Of a DNA stretch of 64,000 bases, positions 42,152 through 54,170 are shown one piece after another. The DNA is taken from assembly GCF_000226115.1 (NCBI RefSeq), contig NC_016459.1, positions 558,001-622,000 on the forward strand, given 5' to 3'. The notes under the pieces are model-generated. The model made no database searches and was not told where the DNA came from. It worked only from the letters and a program-made list of their open reading frames with translations. Made by a program: the position numbers and the translations under genes. Numbering within the stretch: the first letter of the stretch is position 1; every line of letters starts with the position of its first letter. The stretch comes from Thermothielavioides terrestris NRRL 8126. Its lineage: Eukaryota > Ascomycota > Sordariomycetes > Sordariales > Chaetomiaceae.

Positions 42152-42889
42152 CGCTACCTACCCCTTTGCGGCTTCTCGGGGGGTTGCTGCGGTTGGGGAT
42201 GGTGCTTTTTTTTTCGCTAGCGATGGCTTCCGATTTCCTTGTTCCCCTGCCCCGTTTTCCTTCTGATTTTTCACTTGCATGGAGCTGGAGCGGGAGCGTC
42301 CAATTGATCATGACGATGGATGATGTGCCTCGGGGGCCGGCACACGGACAACTCTCTGCATGCGGGTGGGCATAGACTACTGCTCTCTTAGCTACTGGCT
42401 CGGGTTGGGGGCGGACGGATGCTTACCTGGGCTGTTGCGCTGCATTGGGAGGGGAATAGATTTGATGTATTGTAACTGGTGCCCTCTGAAGGAGGGAACG
42501 ACTGGCAGAGTCCGGGAGGTTGCCTCGCCCCGGGGTCGTGGGCGGGCGCCTCTCACTTGGCCCGCTTGCCTGGCTTTGGCATGGAATCCAGCTGCGTTGA
42601 TCTTTCATGGGTCAGGTTCCGAGGATGATGAGAGCGGCTATTGGTACTGATCCCTGTTGGGTCTGTTCTGTGAGAGACGCTATCGGAGAGTGGACTACAT
42701 GGCTCAGACCAGTTATGCAGGGCAGGGCCATGAGGAAAGGGGTGGCGTTGCTTTGAGGGGCAACATCGGGCACCCCTCCTCTCCCACCTGACTACCATGT
42801 CATGGACAACTCACCAGGGGGGTGAAGCATCTATGTAACGAAGTAAACGGCCTTGTGCAGACACCCCTCCGCTATTCAACCAGCTCAGA
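42152..42889. other. Convergent intergenic region
   Basis: 3' flanks of tps2 (plus) and the MFS gene (minus). No feature was recognised. Confidence 0.35.
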
Positions 42890-44536
42890 TCACCGGCCCC
42901 CCTCTTCATCCCCCTCCCGCTCCTCCCCTTCCCCCACCACCGCCCTCCTCCTCCCCCCTTCCCCGGCAACCGCCCTCCTCTTCTCCGTCCCCGCGAAGCT
43001 GACCAGCATGCCGAGGTCGTACACGACCTTGAGCGAGCCAGCCAGGCCGAAGGCGAGCCCGAACCGGCCGCGCCCCGCCAGCACGCCCGTCAGCAGCGGG
43101 CCCAGGCTCTGCGCCGTGGTCTTGACCACGTTGACGGCGCCCATGACGGCGGTGCGCTGCGCGGCCGGCAGCGCCGCCGCCAGGAAGGCCGTGCGCGGCG
43201 CCACGTCCATGTTCTGCGTGCAGGCGCGCAGGATGAGCAGGGTCAGCGCCAGCGGCAGATGCGAGGGTAGCGGGAGCAGGGTGAGCGTCAACGAGGAGGG
43301 CAGGTGCGTGAAGACCATTGTCTGTGTTTGTCATCCGGGGTTAGTGTGTTGCGTTGCTATGTAGCGATATAGGGAGGTGAACCAAGACGGGGAGGGGGGT
43401 TTTGGTGTGGGGGGGGGGGGGGGGGGGCTGGGCTTTACCTTGACATTGCCGATGCGCTTGGCGATGGAGGACGCGACCAGCACGGAGGCCGCGGCGATGG
43501 TGCTGGTGACGAAGAAAATGCTGCCCAGCTGGCCCTCGGGCAGGCTGAACTTGCGTCGGAAGTAGTACGTCATCCAGGTGGGCGATGCCAGGCCCGAGGC
43601 AAACGAGTCGACCCCGAAGAGGATGAACAGGCGGATCACTAGGGACCAGAGATCCTTGTCGAGCGAGGCGAACAGGCCCTGCTTCTTCTGTGCGGGCGGC
43701 TGCTCGCGCTGCTGAGGGGCGGCGGCGTCTGCCAGTAGGGGGCGTGTCTCGTCGTTCTGCGGTGGTTGTGCCTGTTGTGGCTGCGGCTGCCGCGCCTCGT
43801 CTTTCTTGGCCGCCTCAACGTCGCGGCTCAGGGCCAAGGTCAGGGACAACTTGACCACGCCGACGGCGCTGTAGGCGAAGAAGACGACGCGGCAGGACGC
43901 AACGAACTCCCACCCGTGCAGCGCCTGCAGCGAGGTCATAGCCCAGCCGCAGACCAGCTGGCCCAGAGCCGTGCCGGCCGACCCGAGCAGCGCATACCAC
44001 GCGAAGACATCGGGCAGCAGCTCGCGCGGCGTCAGATGCGCGACGGTAGACTCCTCCACGGCGCGGAACGGGCCGATCTCATTTCCACTGGACGCCAGGG
44101 AGACAGCATTAATGGCGCTGGCCTTCGCACGCGCAATAGCCAAAAAGGAACACACACACACTCACCTCGGACTGATGACGCCCACCACAGCCGCGGCCAG
44201 CAAGACCCAGTAATTCCCGGACAGGGCAAACACGACGCCGCTGGCGGCCATGAGCACGGCGCCGAGGGCCAGGACGGCGCGGCGGCCCACGGCGTCGGCG
44301 AAGAGCGTCAGCAGGAAGCTGATGACGACGTCGCCGGCCAGCGTCAGCGTCATGAACAGGCCGATCCAGTCGTCGGCGATGCCCACGGCCGACAGGTAGC
44401 TCGCGAGGATCAGCGTCGACCCGCCGTAGGCGAACAGGCGCACGAACCGCTGCGCGCACAGCAGCTTGACGTCGCGCGGGGCCCGCCACATGGTGGCCAG
44501 GCCCAGCTCGTGGAGGATGCGGGCGGGGAGGCGCAT
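42890..44536 (-). CDS. Major facilitator superfamily transporter
   Basis: Exons are 44536-44166, 44087-43439 and 43321-42890, giving 483 aa. Several hydrophobic helices are visible (LFMTLTLAGDVVISFLLTLFAD, AVLALGAVLMAASGVVFAL, YWVLLAAAVVGVISP). The loop 2-3 signature DAVGRR is a variant of the MFS GxxxDxxGRR motif. GNEIGPFRAVEES is a segment shared by a fungal MFS group. A cytosolic loop (RDVEAAKKDEARQPQPQQ...) separates the halves. ATG 44536 is preferred over an upstream in-frame ATG at 44623 because the extra 29 residues are not conserved in character. Intron 2 contains a long G run. The substrate is unknown. Confidence 0.85.
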
Positions 44537-44863
44537 TGCGAGGGGTGTGGGAGCGGGGGTGGTGATGGTGGTGTCGAGGTGAGTGAGATGGAAGTGGATT
44601 ATTCGGGCAGAGAATAAACTCATTGGCGCGCTGATTTACGTGAACTGTTTGGTTCAAGTTGGATGGTTCATTCAGCTTACGCAAGCATGTGGGGCTTCAC
44701 GCGTGTATCAGTAAACTTCAGGATCTTAATTCCTGTCTTCTCGGCTCCGACTCGGTCTTAAGGGAATCAAGCAACGCGCCCCCGAGGCTGTAGCCGACCA
44801 TCCCACAACTCCCCGCCGAGCCTCCCTGAGTCTGATGCTCCATTGATACGTGATTAACTGCGC
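44537..44863. other. Intergenic region upstream of the MFS gene
   Basis: 327 bp between two minus-strand genes, with nothing recognised beyond a likely MFS promoter. Confidence 0.3.
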
Positions 44864-46201
44864 TCAGCTGCCTGCCGGTTTGATGCCCATCTTGAACACC
44901 GGACTGCTGTCGAAATTGGCGTAGTCGTGGAATGCCGCCGCCTGCTGCTTGGAGATCTCGACTTCCTGGCCGCGCTCCACGACCCCCCTGTCGTACTCGT
45001 CCATGGCCGCCTTCAGCGACCGCCGGCCCTCCTGCACCTCGACCATCCGCTTGACGAACTCGTCGGCGTCCTTGATGGCCAGATTCCCTCCCTGCCCTCG
45101 GTGGAACGTCATGCTGTGCGCCGCGTCGCCGGCCAGCGTCACCCGCCCGCCCCGGTTGTCCCACGGCTTCGGGTGCCAGATGCGCAGCTGGTCCGTGCCG
45201 ATCGCCACGTCGTCGGCCAGCCACTGCACCACCGACCGGTACGGATCCGCCCAGCCGTCCATGTGCGCGCGCAGCCTCTCGAGCCGGTTGCCCGTGTTCT
45301 CCTCGTCCTCGCGCGTCGCGATCGGCCAGGTGACCAGCAGGTAGAACAGCCAGGTCTCGGGCCGGTCCAGGTCCGGCTTGTCCAGCAGGAACAGGCCCAT
45401 GTACATGCCCTTGGGGTGCGGCGCGACGTCGACGCTGGGGTTCATAACGGCGTCGAGCCAGCGCGCGCGGTCGGCCGGCAGCCGGAACGGGAAGTTCATG
45501 AAGGCGTACGGCAGCACCTCCTGCGCCGCCGCCGCCTCGCCCAGCAGGCACCGCCGCACCTGCGACGCGCCGCCGTCCGCCCCGACCACCACCGTGCCCG
45601 TCTCGGCCGTGCCGTCGGCGAAGTGCGCCGTCACCGTCGCGCGCGAGTCGTCATTGTCGCCGCCGTAGGAGAGCGACACGAGTCGCTTGCCGCGCTTCAG
45701 GCGCAGCCCCGCCGCGAGCACGCGCTTGGTCTTCTGGATCTGCATGCGCCGGATGCCGCCCGGGTAGCGCACGCGGATCTTGGTGGCGCCCGTGGCGCCG
45801 TCGCGGATCAGCACGCCCTGCTCGCCAGCCGACGCGACGGACAGCGACACGTCGGGCTGGCAGGCCTGCAGCTGCGGCACGAGCTCCGGCGGGAGGAGCC
45901 CCTCGAGCAGCGGGAGTGCCCAGCTGAGCGTGATGCCCCAGTTGCGGTCGCGCGGCGTGGTCTCGCGGTCGACGAGGCTGTAGGAGATGTTGTGCTGAGT
46001 GGGAGTCAGTTGGGGGGTGACCGGGCTGGTTCGCGGCGGAATCAACTTGCCTTGCGCAGGCCATGCGCAATGGCGATCCCGGCTAGGCCTACTCCCGGTG
46101 TCTGCGGTCAGTAAATACCCACGTGCGTGGATGTAGGGGTCCGCGATTCTTGCCAACTAACCAGCGCCGACAACCACTACGTGGAGAGGTTTGTCCCCCA
46201 T
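44864..46201 (-). CDS. FAD-dependent monooxygenase (group A flavoprotein)
   Basis: Exons are 46201-46162, 46088-46051 and 45994-44864, giving 402 aa. The first splice rebuilds a perfect FAD site VVVVGAGGLAGIAIAHGL (GxGxxG). Later motifs are VVVGADGGASQVRR (DG motif) and RVTLAGDAAHSMTFHRGQGGN (GD motif binding FAD and NADPH). Intron 2 starts GCAAGT, the standard GC-AG donor; using it joins HGLRK to HNISYSLVDRE, as in the family. The 402-aa length suits a single-domain salicylate-hydroxylase-like enzyme. The substrate is unknown. Confidence 0.9.
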
Positions 46202-46738
46202 TATCCCAGCAGTCCAGCTGTCACCTAAGAATTCAGAACCCGGAGGATAGAGGCCGTCGGTCGCAGGAAGACCGCAACTGGACACACCAACGAGTGAGGC
46301 CTAAGTCGAGAAGGGGTGGTATTGCTGTCTGACGGCGAAGCATACGTAGAATATATTCGCGTTGTACAGTACCCCGCTCGCCAAGTTGTCAAGGGCAGAA
46401 GAGAGTGCAGGGCGAAGCGGACTCCCCCACAGCCGCACGCTGCAGCGTAGCTACGGCCAGGAAAGCGCCACTCGAGCTGGGCTGGATCCGTGACGTTACG
46501 TAGCAGGAGCCACTCGGACACGCGCCTTGAAGCACCCATCATCATTGCTCCCGTTACTTTAGCCTCACTAGGAAGCTCAGGGCACGAGATGATGTATGGA
46601 AGACGCAATATTGGCCGCGTACCGCAGATTGCACCGCCGACCTGACTAAGGAATAGTAACGAGAGTCGAAACTCTCATCCAAGGCCGACTAAAAGGAATG
46701 TGATAGACCGGCACATCTTTGAATCTCGGCCTCTGCCC
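46202..46738. other. Intergenic region
   Basis: 537 bp between minus-strand genes; no coding or RNA feature was seen. Confidence 0.3.
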
Positions 46739-48719
46739 TCACGCAGCACTCTCAGGACCTTCACTGACCACCACCCCCTCGGCCGCCCGCAGCGCCCTGC
46801 CCACGCGCTCCTCCAGCCACGCCCACTCCTCCAAGCCGACGCTGATGCGCACCAGATCCTCCACCACGCCGTACTCGGCCGCCCACTCCAGCTCCCTGTA
46901 GTGCGCCAGCAGCGTGTAGGCGCAGCACAGCGTGAAGTTGGTGCCGAGGCTGGGGCCCTTGGCGACGTCCAGCGCGTCGTAGAACGCGACCGCCCGCGCC
47001 GGCGCCGCGAACCGCACCGACAGCAGGAACCCGTACCCGCCGCCCTCCCGCCGGAACCGGTCGTACATCGCCTGCGTCGGGCTGCCCTGGGGGTAGAACA
47101 CCTCCCGCACGCAGCCGCTGCGCCGCAGCATGTCGGCGACGCGCGCCGCGTTCCCGCTCGCCGCGCGCACCCGCGCCGCGAAATCCCGGCTGTTCGCCTC
47201 CATCCGGACCACGTCCGCCCAGAACCAATTCCTTTCTCCCGTCCTCCGTCCTCCATTTCCACTTCCTCCACCCCCGCCCCCCTCCCTGTGCTCAAGCCGC
47301 TCCAGCGCGCCCTTCAGCGTGGCATACCCCCACCCGCGCGGGTTGAGCACGGCGGCGCCGCCCATGACGTCGCACGCGCCGCTGAACATCTTGGTCAGGC
47401 TGGTGCACGCCACGTCGCACGCCGCCAGCAGGCGCAGCGCCGCGTGCGTGCCCACCGTGTCGTCGACCACCAGCGGGATCGCGTGGCGCGTGGCCAGCGC
47501 CCGCAGCCGCGCCAGGTCCGGCGCCTGCAGCAGCGGGTTGCCTGGGAATTCGGTGAATATCGCGTCGAATTTCATCATAGTAGCGGTCGCGGGGGCGGTG
47601 GTGCTGCACTGGGGGATGGTTGGGGAGGGTGCGGAAGGGTTGAGCATGGCTTCGAGGGCGGTGATGGCGTCGGCCGTGGCGTGGAAGAGCGTCGGCTCGA
47701 AGCCGAGGACACGGTGCAGGACTTTGTACGTGTCGACGTAGAGGAAGCTGTCGGGGTCAACAGGTTCGGATTAGTGCATCGGCGTAAACAAGGCCCAAGG
47801 GTTGCAGGTCAGACACTCACCCGAAGACAGCCACGCGGTAGGGGTTGTCGGGCGTTGCGCGGCGCAAGGATTTGATGGCGGCCGCGATCTCAGCGATGGC
47901 GGTCATGCCGGTGGGAAAGAGGAACACGTCGGATGGTGAAACTTCGAGGTTGTCCTCCGCAGAAGACTGGCCGGCGGCTATCCTGCTCTTCAGCGTGCTT
48001 CGCGCCTGCTCGGCCTGGCGCGCTATCTCGGCTGGGGCCGGCATCGATCCGGGATCTGGGGGCGCCGTCGACAGGAAGGGCGCGTGCTCCAGCCAGTGCG
48101 TGGCGCGCCTGCTCGAGATGCCGAAGCCGGTGTGCTGCCAGAACGCTTTGGCTTCCGCGGCCAGCTCGGCCGGATACGTCACGAGGACGATGTCTTCGTT
48201 ACCGACGGTCACTGCCGACTCGATGTCACCGTCACCCGGCACGCCGTCCACCGCCTCCACAGGCGTAATCCTGCCCTCCCAGCTCACGACGTAGACTCCA
48301 ATGTCGGCCGCGCTGAAGCGCTTCGAGGCAGGATCGCTCCACGCGGGCAAAGTCTTGCGACACGCCTGCGCATGGCCAACGCTGTCCAGCACAATGGCGA
48401 GTTTGGTGGTCCCTTTTTCCCTGTCGCCGGTCTCTCCTGCGCTCCGTTGCTGCATGTCGAGAAGCTGCATGGCCAGCCGGTCGACCACTCTCGGGATGAA
48501 AAACCGCGGGTATCCGGTCTTCATGGCGTTCAGCACGCGCGGCTCCCGCGACGCCCAGCCGACCGTGTCGGCCCATTTCGGCAGGTGGACGCTGACACCC
48601 TGAGCGGTCAGGAAAGAATGGCTTGGGTCATTTGGAGCGCACGGAACACTTACATGCGGATTCCCAGGCGGCAGCGATATGCCCAGGGGCAAATCCTCGG
48701 GTGCGGCGATGGTAGCCAT
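46739..48719 (-). CDS. Cystathionine gamma-synthase-like PLP enzyme
   Basis: Exons are 48719-48654, 48599-47821 and 47747-46739, giving 617 aa. Fold-type-I PLP enzyme of the transsulfuration group, expected to make cystathionine from O-acylhomoserine and cysteine in methionine synthesis. Visible signatures are VSVHLPKWADTVGW at the start, FPTGMTAIAEIAAAI, VVDDTVGTHA (Asp for the PLP pyridine nitrogen) and TSLTKMFSGACDVMGG (Schiff-base Lys). The fungal enzymes (STR2/MET-7 type) are long, as here. An insert of Gly and Arg (EGGGGGGSGNGGRR) lies after the lysine segment. A 17-G run sits in the 5' leader at about 48768-48785. Confidence 0.88.
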
Positions 48720-50124
48720 TGTGGCCTCCTGCCGAAATGATTATTTCGAGGAGGGAGGCGTGGTTTGGGGGGGGGGGGGGGGGGGAAGCTCCGTCCGCAA
48801 TCCGAATTGACGAGAATCAAGAAGGCTCGACTCTCTCACTCCCGCAGCTCCGCAACGCAGGGCTGATGGCACGGCCGATAAGCTGCATGATGGCGCACGC
48901 TTGATCTAAATAATGGCAGGATAGTCGCACACGGTTGGCCGGAAGCAGCCTAGACTGTCTCCCTTGCTGGCGGTGAAGCTGCAGCAGTCACTGTTGCACG
49001 ATGCAAGCAAGCTGTTGCCAGCGAGTCGCTGCCAGCGAGCTGTCATTGCCACGGCGGAGATCCCCACTGAGAGGGCATGACATCACAGATCTGTCTCTGG
49101 TGCATATCGGACGGACGCAACATGCTTGGCAGCGCAGTAGACAAACCGATGGTTTAAAGTGCTCAAAAGCCAGATTATGTCCTCCGGTTCGGTCGAGTCA
49201 AGATTGATTGTGTGATACATTAGTTCAATGCCCTCTGGTGGGTTGAACCAGGAATTCCCTAGGCTTCTTCCTCTGCTCATTGCCTGCTGTAATGGTCGCC
49301 GTTGTATGGTTGTGTAGGTGATATCGCAGCAATCGCCGTGATACAGGTTTGGATCTGCCGGTCGAGGATCGCTGGAGCACCCCAGTCAGAAAACAACTGA
49401 TGTGTAATGTGCTCAAACAACCTGTAGCTGCATGTGCTGCATTGCCACTTGGGCTCCCTGGGCTCAAAGTTTTCTCCGAGCAAAGCAACAAATGGCCGGG
49501 CATCAGCACTGGTCCGACAAAGACTCGGTGTGGTTCACGAACGACTGGAGTAGCAACGGGAGCGGGGGGTCGAAAATGGAAGGGTCATTTTGGAGCACAA
49601 TACTGAACTTGCTGGTTGTTGGGAAGCATTGTAGTTTGCATTGTGGTGAATAATCGAAATGGCAGCTCACCACGGCTGTTGGGCATCGCCATGGTACATG
49701 CTTGGCTGGTGTGAATATCTGTGTAAGTGATAAGGAGCTTCTGCGACAAACCCATGATCCAGGTGCCTCGGCGTCATACAGGTTTTCGTAGCAGTGGACT
49801 TGACGCCGGAACGCCAATAAAGCTAAGAATGATGAGTTATTGTGCATATGCAACCTGGTGGCCACCCGCTCGATTTTCTCGGGACTTGCAGGTTCTGGTG
49901 AGGACGGCCTCCGCCGCCTGCACCCGCGCCTCCGAGTTTGACTTTCGCGAGCCAAATCACGGGCAAGGGGCCAGCCAGTGATTTTGGCACATGCGGCCAC
50001 AGAACAGAAATGTCAAAGCAATTGTTCTTTCCCACCCATTCCTCACCCCTCTTCCCTCTCTTTCGCTTTCCGCTGGCACTCGACCTCGCAAAACCACACT
50101 CGACCGAGGACAACAACAACCATC
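48720..50124. promoter_or_regulatory. Divergent intergenic region
   Basis: 1.4 kb between divergent genes. It includes the poly-G tract at about 48768-48785 close to the cystathionine synthase start and a CT-rich stretch (50041-50075) before the next gene. No other gene was supported. Confidence 0.35.
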
Positions 50125-51763
50125 ATGGCTTCGCGATACTCGCTCCGCGCAAAGACGCGCGAGATCCGCTACAATGAGCCCCAATGCCTCGACGACATTG
50201 ACACCGACGACGAATTGTACGAGTCGTCCGACGACCCTCCCAGCACGCCGACCCCCCTTGGTAAGTCGGGCAAGCAGGTCTGCACCATGCTCGGCGGCAG
50301 CCCGCGCGGAAGGATCAAGGGCACTCGCGCCGGGAACCGCCACAACAAGACGAAACGCCCCGGCTCGCCCAACCTGAAGAAACCTCGCCCGAAGGTCGCG
50401 CGCCTCCTCCGATTCTCTCCCGTTAGAAAGAACAAGCGCGAATCCCACCAGCAACTCCCGCCCTGCGGCAGCATGTCCCAACCCGCGATGCACCACGGAC
50501 TCATGGCGCAATCTTCGCTCGACGGCTACGGAGACAACATGGGAGGTAGCAGCCACTTGATGCTTCCCTCGATGGCAACTTGTTTAGTTCCCGCCTCGCA
50601 CTTTAGCTTCGGATACCAGCCCGGCTACACTAACAACATCGGCGACTCCCTGCTCGCCAAGCCTCCTGTAGCTCCCGCTCAAGCAGCCCCTTTTGCCGCA
50701 GCCCACGGCGCGTTGAAGCATCCTAACGGTACAGACATCGGCATTGCGCCATTCAGTTGCGACGTCATGAGCAAGATTGACCCGAGACTCCTCGCTCCGG
50801 CTGCGCAAGTTACGCAGTATCACCAGGGCGGGCTTGGTTCCATGCCCGTCGACGACTCCCTGTATGGACGCTCGACTCTGCCGGCTGCTTCTGACGGTTA
50901 TGGCACCTCGAACGGCTATGTGAATGGCTACACGAATGGCTACTCGAACGGCTGCAAGCCATTTAAAAACTACGGCCAGGGACACGGTGACAGCAACCTG
51001 CCGACCGCCTTGGCCGACGTGGACATTTCAGGTTTGTCGAGTGGCCTCGATTTCGCAAATGGCTATGGCTCCACCTCTCTTTATCATCGTCAGAGCAATG
51101 AATATGCGGCAGCCAATGCCTACCAGCCCTGCGCCAGCAACCTGCCCTTCGCCAGCAACGCGCCAGCTGTCAACCAGTTAACCTGGTACCCGGCGAACTT
51201 TTCGTCGACCAACTCTGCGCAGCAACTCGCCTTCTGTTACCCAACCCCACCCGCTAAACGCTTCATCAAGGCCGTTGCTTCACCTGGCCTATTTACAGGC
51301 CGCTTCGTGACCTCCATTGCTGGACTTGAAGACCCATTCGTCGACACCCCGCCGCCGAAGCGAGAATTGTACACCGTTGCCGGCTTTGCGCCTGTTTCCA
51401 GTCCGACTCCAGTTTGCCACGAGCATGAGCAGGCCCCGAATTTGGCGGACATGGACCAGCTTACATTCGACGAGCGGCTGATCGACCCCCGGCTCTTGAA
51501 GGTGCGTAACTGAGTCGACTTGCGTAGCCATTCGGCATGCGGGAGATTCGCATGCAGATAAGACCATAATATATCTATCTCTCTCACGCTCCTTTCCGTT
51601 TCTCTTCCCTCGGGACATGGCATTCTCGACCTTCCCACAGACAGCTGGATTTCCCAGCGCCCTGCACCGTGACAGCCACCGTCACCCATTCCCAACCTTG
51701 CCCGTGTATGACTTTGGGACGACCCAGAACCAGTATCTGACGATTCCAGTGGGCGCAGCATGA
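50125..51763 (+). CDS. Unknown Asn/Gly/Tyr-rich protein with IDPRLL motifs
   Basis: Exons are 50125-51501 and 51641-51763, giving 499 aa. The splice at GTGCGT / TTCCCACAG replaces a short read-out end with a 40-aa tail ending TTQNQYLTIPVGAA. The N-terminus MASRYSLRAKTREIRYNEPQ is basic. Residues about 60-110 are rich in Lys/Arg (TRAGNRHNKTKRPGSPNLKKPRPK), a nuclear signal. The middle is disordered, with NGYVNGYTNGYSNG repeats. The motif IDPRLL occurs twice (KIDPRLLAP and LIDPRLLK). It could be a transcriptional regulator, but no DNA-binding domain was recognised. Confidence 0.65.
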
Positions 51764-51821
51764 GACCGACAACCAAGTCCGCCAGTCAGCTTTGAGCAAC
51801 GACGTGGCGCTCGACAACATG

Positions 51822-53096
51822 AGCACGATTGCTCAGTTCAACAGGGAGGACAAGGAGGACGACGAGGACAAGGAGGACGATGACGACGAAGCGACCGTGA
51901 TCCAGTCCCCCGACCGCGAGCGCGCTAGCAGCCCGGCCGCCGCCTCCGACCCCGGCGACTCCGGCAAAGAAAACCGCCCGCACCCTCCCGTCGGCAGCGA
52001 CTCCGACTCGGACACCGCCGTCACCGAGGAAGCATACGGAAACGACACTGACAACGAGCAGGAGGAGGAGGAGGGGGGCGAAGAGGAGGACTCCGCCTCG
52101 GGCGCCGACGACGACAACGCCCCCGCGCCCGCGGTCCCGCACCAGCCCCTTGTGCCCCCCTCCGAAATCCACAACCCAGACGTCAACCCAGCCGCCGCCT
52201 TCTGGCGACCCGCCCCCAACCTCCATCATCAGCAGCCGCACCCGGTGGCACCCGTTAGCATCCACTCGACCCCTCCAATCCCGCTCTTCGACACAGACCC
52301 AGCGCAGCCCTTCGCGCCGTGGCGCGCCTCGCTCCTCCCGCCCTTCCGCCCGGAGCCGACCGACCGCGTGCTGCTCGTGCCGGCGCGCTTCCTGGCCGCC
52401 CTCGGCGCGCTCTACCCGGGCGCCACCTTCGCGGTGGCGCGGCACCCGGCGTCGGCGGGCTTCGCGGTGCGCGCGACGGGGCGGGAGCTCGCGCTCGGCG
52501 TCGCGCTGCATTTCCCCGCGCTGGGGCGCGCGGCGATTCAGGGGGAGGTGGTGGGGCAGGAGGACATGCATGACTTGCATGAGGGGGAGGGGGAGGGGGA
52601 GAAAGGTGAAGTGAAGTACATCGTCAGCCTGCGCCGGCGTGACTGGCCGTCCGGCGGGGTCGCGTGGCTGCCGCACACGCCGGCGGCGTGCGCGTGGGTG
52701 CGCGAGGTGAGGGAGGTGTTTGACGTGCTGCCCGGCGGGGCCGAGGCGTTCTACTTCGTGCCGCACCGCGCGCCGGTGCGGGGCCGGGGTGGTCGCCGCG
52801 GCAGCGGCGGCGGACAGGGCGGAGAAACGGCGGTGGTCAAGGGCATGTGGGTGTGCCGCGCGTACGAGGGGCGGCGGGGCCCGCAGGACCCGCGGGTCAT
52901 CCTGGACTGGGTGCGGCAGGGCGGCCGCGCCGTGCGGGAGGACCAGCTCGGCCGCCAGGTGCTCTGCCGCATGGGCGAGGCGTGGGTCTGGCCGGAGCAG
53001 TATCCCAAGATGACGAAGGCCGAGCGGGAGGCCAAGGAGAGGGAGACGCGGGAGGCGAAGCGGATGAGGATGGACGACACGGCGGATGGGGAGTGA
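51822..53096 (+). CDS. Unknown acidic N-terminus protein
   Basis: One exon of 424 aa from ATG 51822. Residues 1-110 are strongly acidic (EDKEDDEDKEDDDDEAT, EQEEEEGGEEED). A Pro-rich linker follows, then a globular half (residues about 170-400) with FRPEPTDRVLLVPARFLAALGALYPGA and MWVCRAYEGRRGPQDPRVILDW. The tail is charged and helical (TKAEREAKERETREAKRMRM). It begins only 58 bp after the stop of the previous gene, so the two may be transcribed in tandem or be parts of one longer model; a splice from 51502 to 51786 would also join them in frame. Confidence 0.6.
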   Translation, partial: STIAQFNREDKEDDEDKEDDDDEATVIQSPDRERASSPAAASDPGDSGKENRPHPPVGSDSDSDTAVTEEAYGNDTDNEQEEEEGGEEEDSASGADDDNAPAPAVPHQPLVPPSEIHNPDVNPAAAFWRPAPNLHHQQPHPVAPVSIHSTPPIPLFDTDPAQPFAPWRASLLPPFRPEPTDRVLLVPARFLAALGALYPGATFAVARHPASAGFAVRATGRELALGVALHFPALGRAAIQGEVVGQEDMHDLHEGEGEGEKGEVKYIVSLRRRDWPSGGVAWLPHTPAACAWVREVREVFDVLPGGAEAFYFVPHRAPVRGRGGRRGSGGGQGGETAVVKGMWVCRAYEGRRGPQDPRVILDWVRQGGRAVREDQLGRQVLCRMGEAWVWPEQYPKMTKAEREAKERETREAKRMRMDDTADGE

Positions 53097-54170
53097 GCGG
53101 TGGAGTGGGTGGTGGAGGAGGTTAGGGTGCGCTTGTGAGCGCTGGGACCCTGGGCTGCTTCGTGCTGCGTCCGCTGAGGTTCCTGCTTCGGTTTTCTTGT
53201 GTTTTTCCTTCCTTCTTTTCTTCATGGTCAGTCGGGCGGCCGGTCGATGACCTGGCCCTGACCATAGTCTGGCCCGCTTGGCCTTCATGTGTATGCTAGC
53301 CAGCACCTGTATGTACCAACACTCGACAGAGGAATCGATTGCCAGATTGCCACACTTCGCGGCCTATGGTAGTATTGTCGAGCTGAGGAAGTTCCCTATT
53401 TGGTGCACAGCCCGGAATTCGGGCTGCCGCCTGTCAGTGCAACAGGTCGAGGAGCTGAACATGGCAGCGGTGGCCGCCCTTTCTTCTCCAGATCTCATGG
53501 CCCACGACTAAGGTTAGGATGGTTCGCGTGCGGTGACGACCTGGCCCGGCTAGATGTGGTCCGATCCGTTAATTTTTGGCCGTAAAGCAAGGAATCACTG
53601 AACAATACGAAGTCCTCGTCCAACGTCTCGTCGTCTCCATCGCTGCCAAGCAACCACACATGAATCCACGTTGGAGCATGCGATCTGGGGACTATGTTTG
53701 ATGGATTTTCTGGCGCTAAGTAACAGCGTACTACACGGTAGTGCTTAGTGAGTCTCGTGAGAGTAATGCGCTGAGTAAGGGGCGAATTCACTGGCTGCCG
53801 CTTGGGAATGTTACCTCCAGGCAGCCGAGTTCCGGATCAACAACCGATTGCAGGGAGCGGGAAATGGGATCCTCCTCTAGCAGCAGTCGGCAATGTTGCC
53901 CATGACGACCTCGGCTCTTGGAGCCGGCTCGGCGAAGTTGGAAACGAGCGTCAGCGTAGTACCTGCTCGTGAGCAATTGAAGGTCACCGTGCACAGCCAA
54001 GAAGGATGGAGCAAAGCATGGGAGGATGAAGTGTCTCTGAGGCGCCCGTTGAGGATGCAAGGATATAAGAGAGGTGATCGTCAAGCTTCCAGTTCAGTTC
54101 TTTGGATCATCAGCACCGCTCCTGTATGCTCCTCATCCATTGCCTATCGCAACAGCCCGAAGCCGTCAAG
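53097..54170. other. Intergenic region
   Basis: About 1.07 kb between plus-strand genes. Short frames only. A GATATAAG at 54060-54067 lies about 105 bp before the next ATG and may be its TATA region. Confidence 0.35.

Noticed and set aside
44927..46114. 395-codon plus-strand frame over the FAD monooxygenase
   Set aside because: Arg/His/Val-rich shadow opposite a gene with intact FAD motifs.
35164..48719. Secondary-metabolite cluster (O-methyltransferase, MFS, monooxygenase)
   Set aside because: No backbone synthase is present, and tps2 and methionine-pathway genes lie between and beside these genes.
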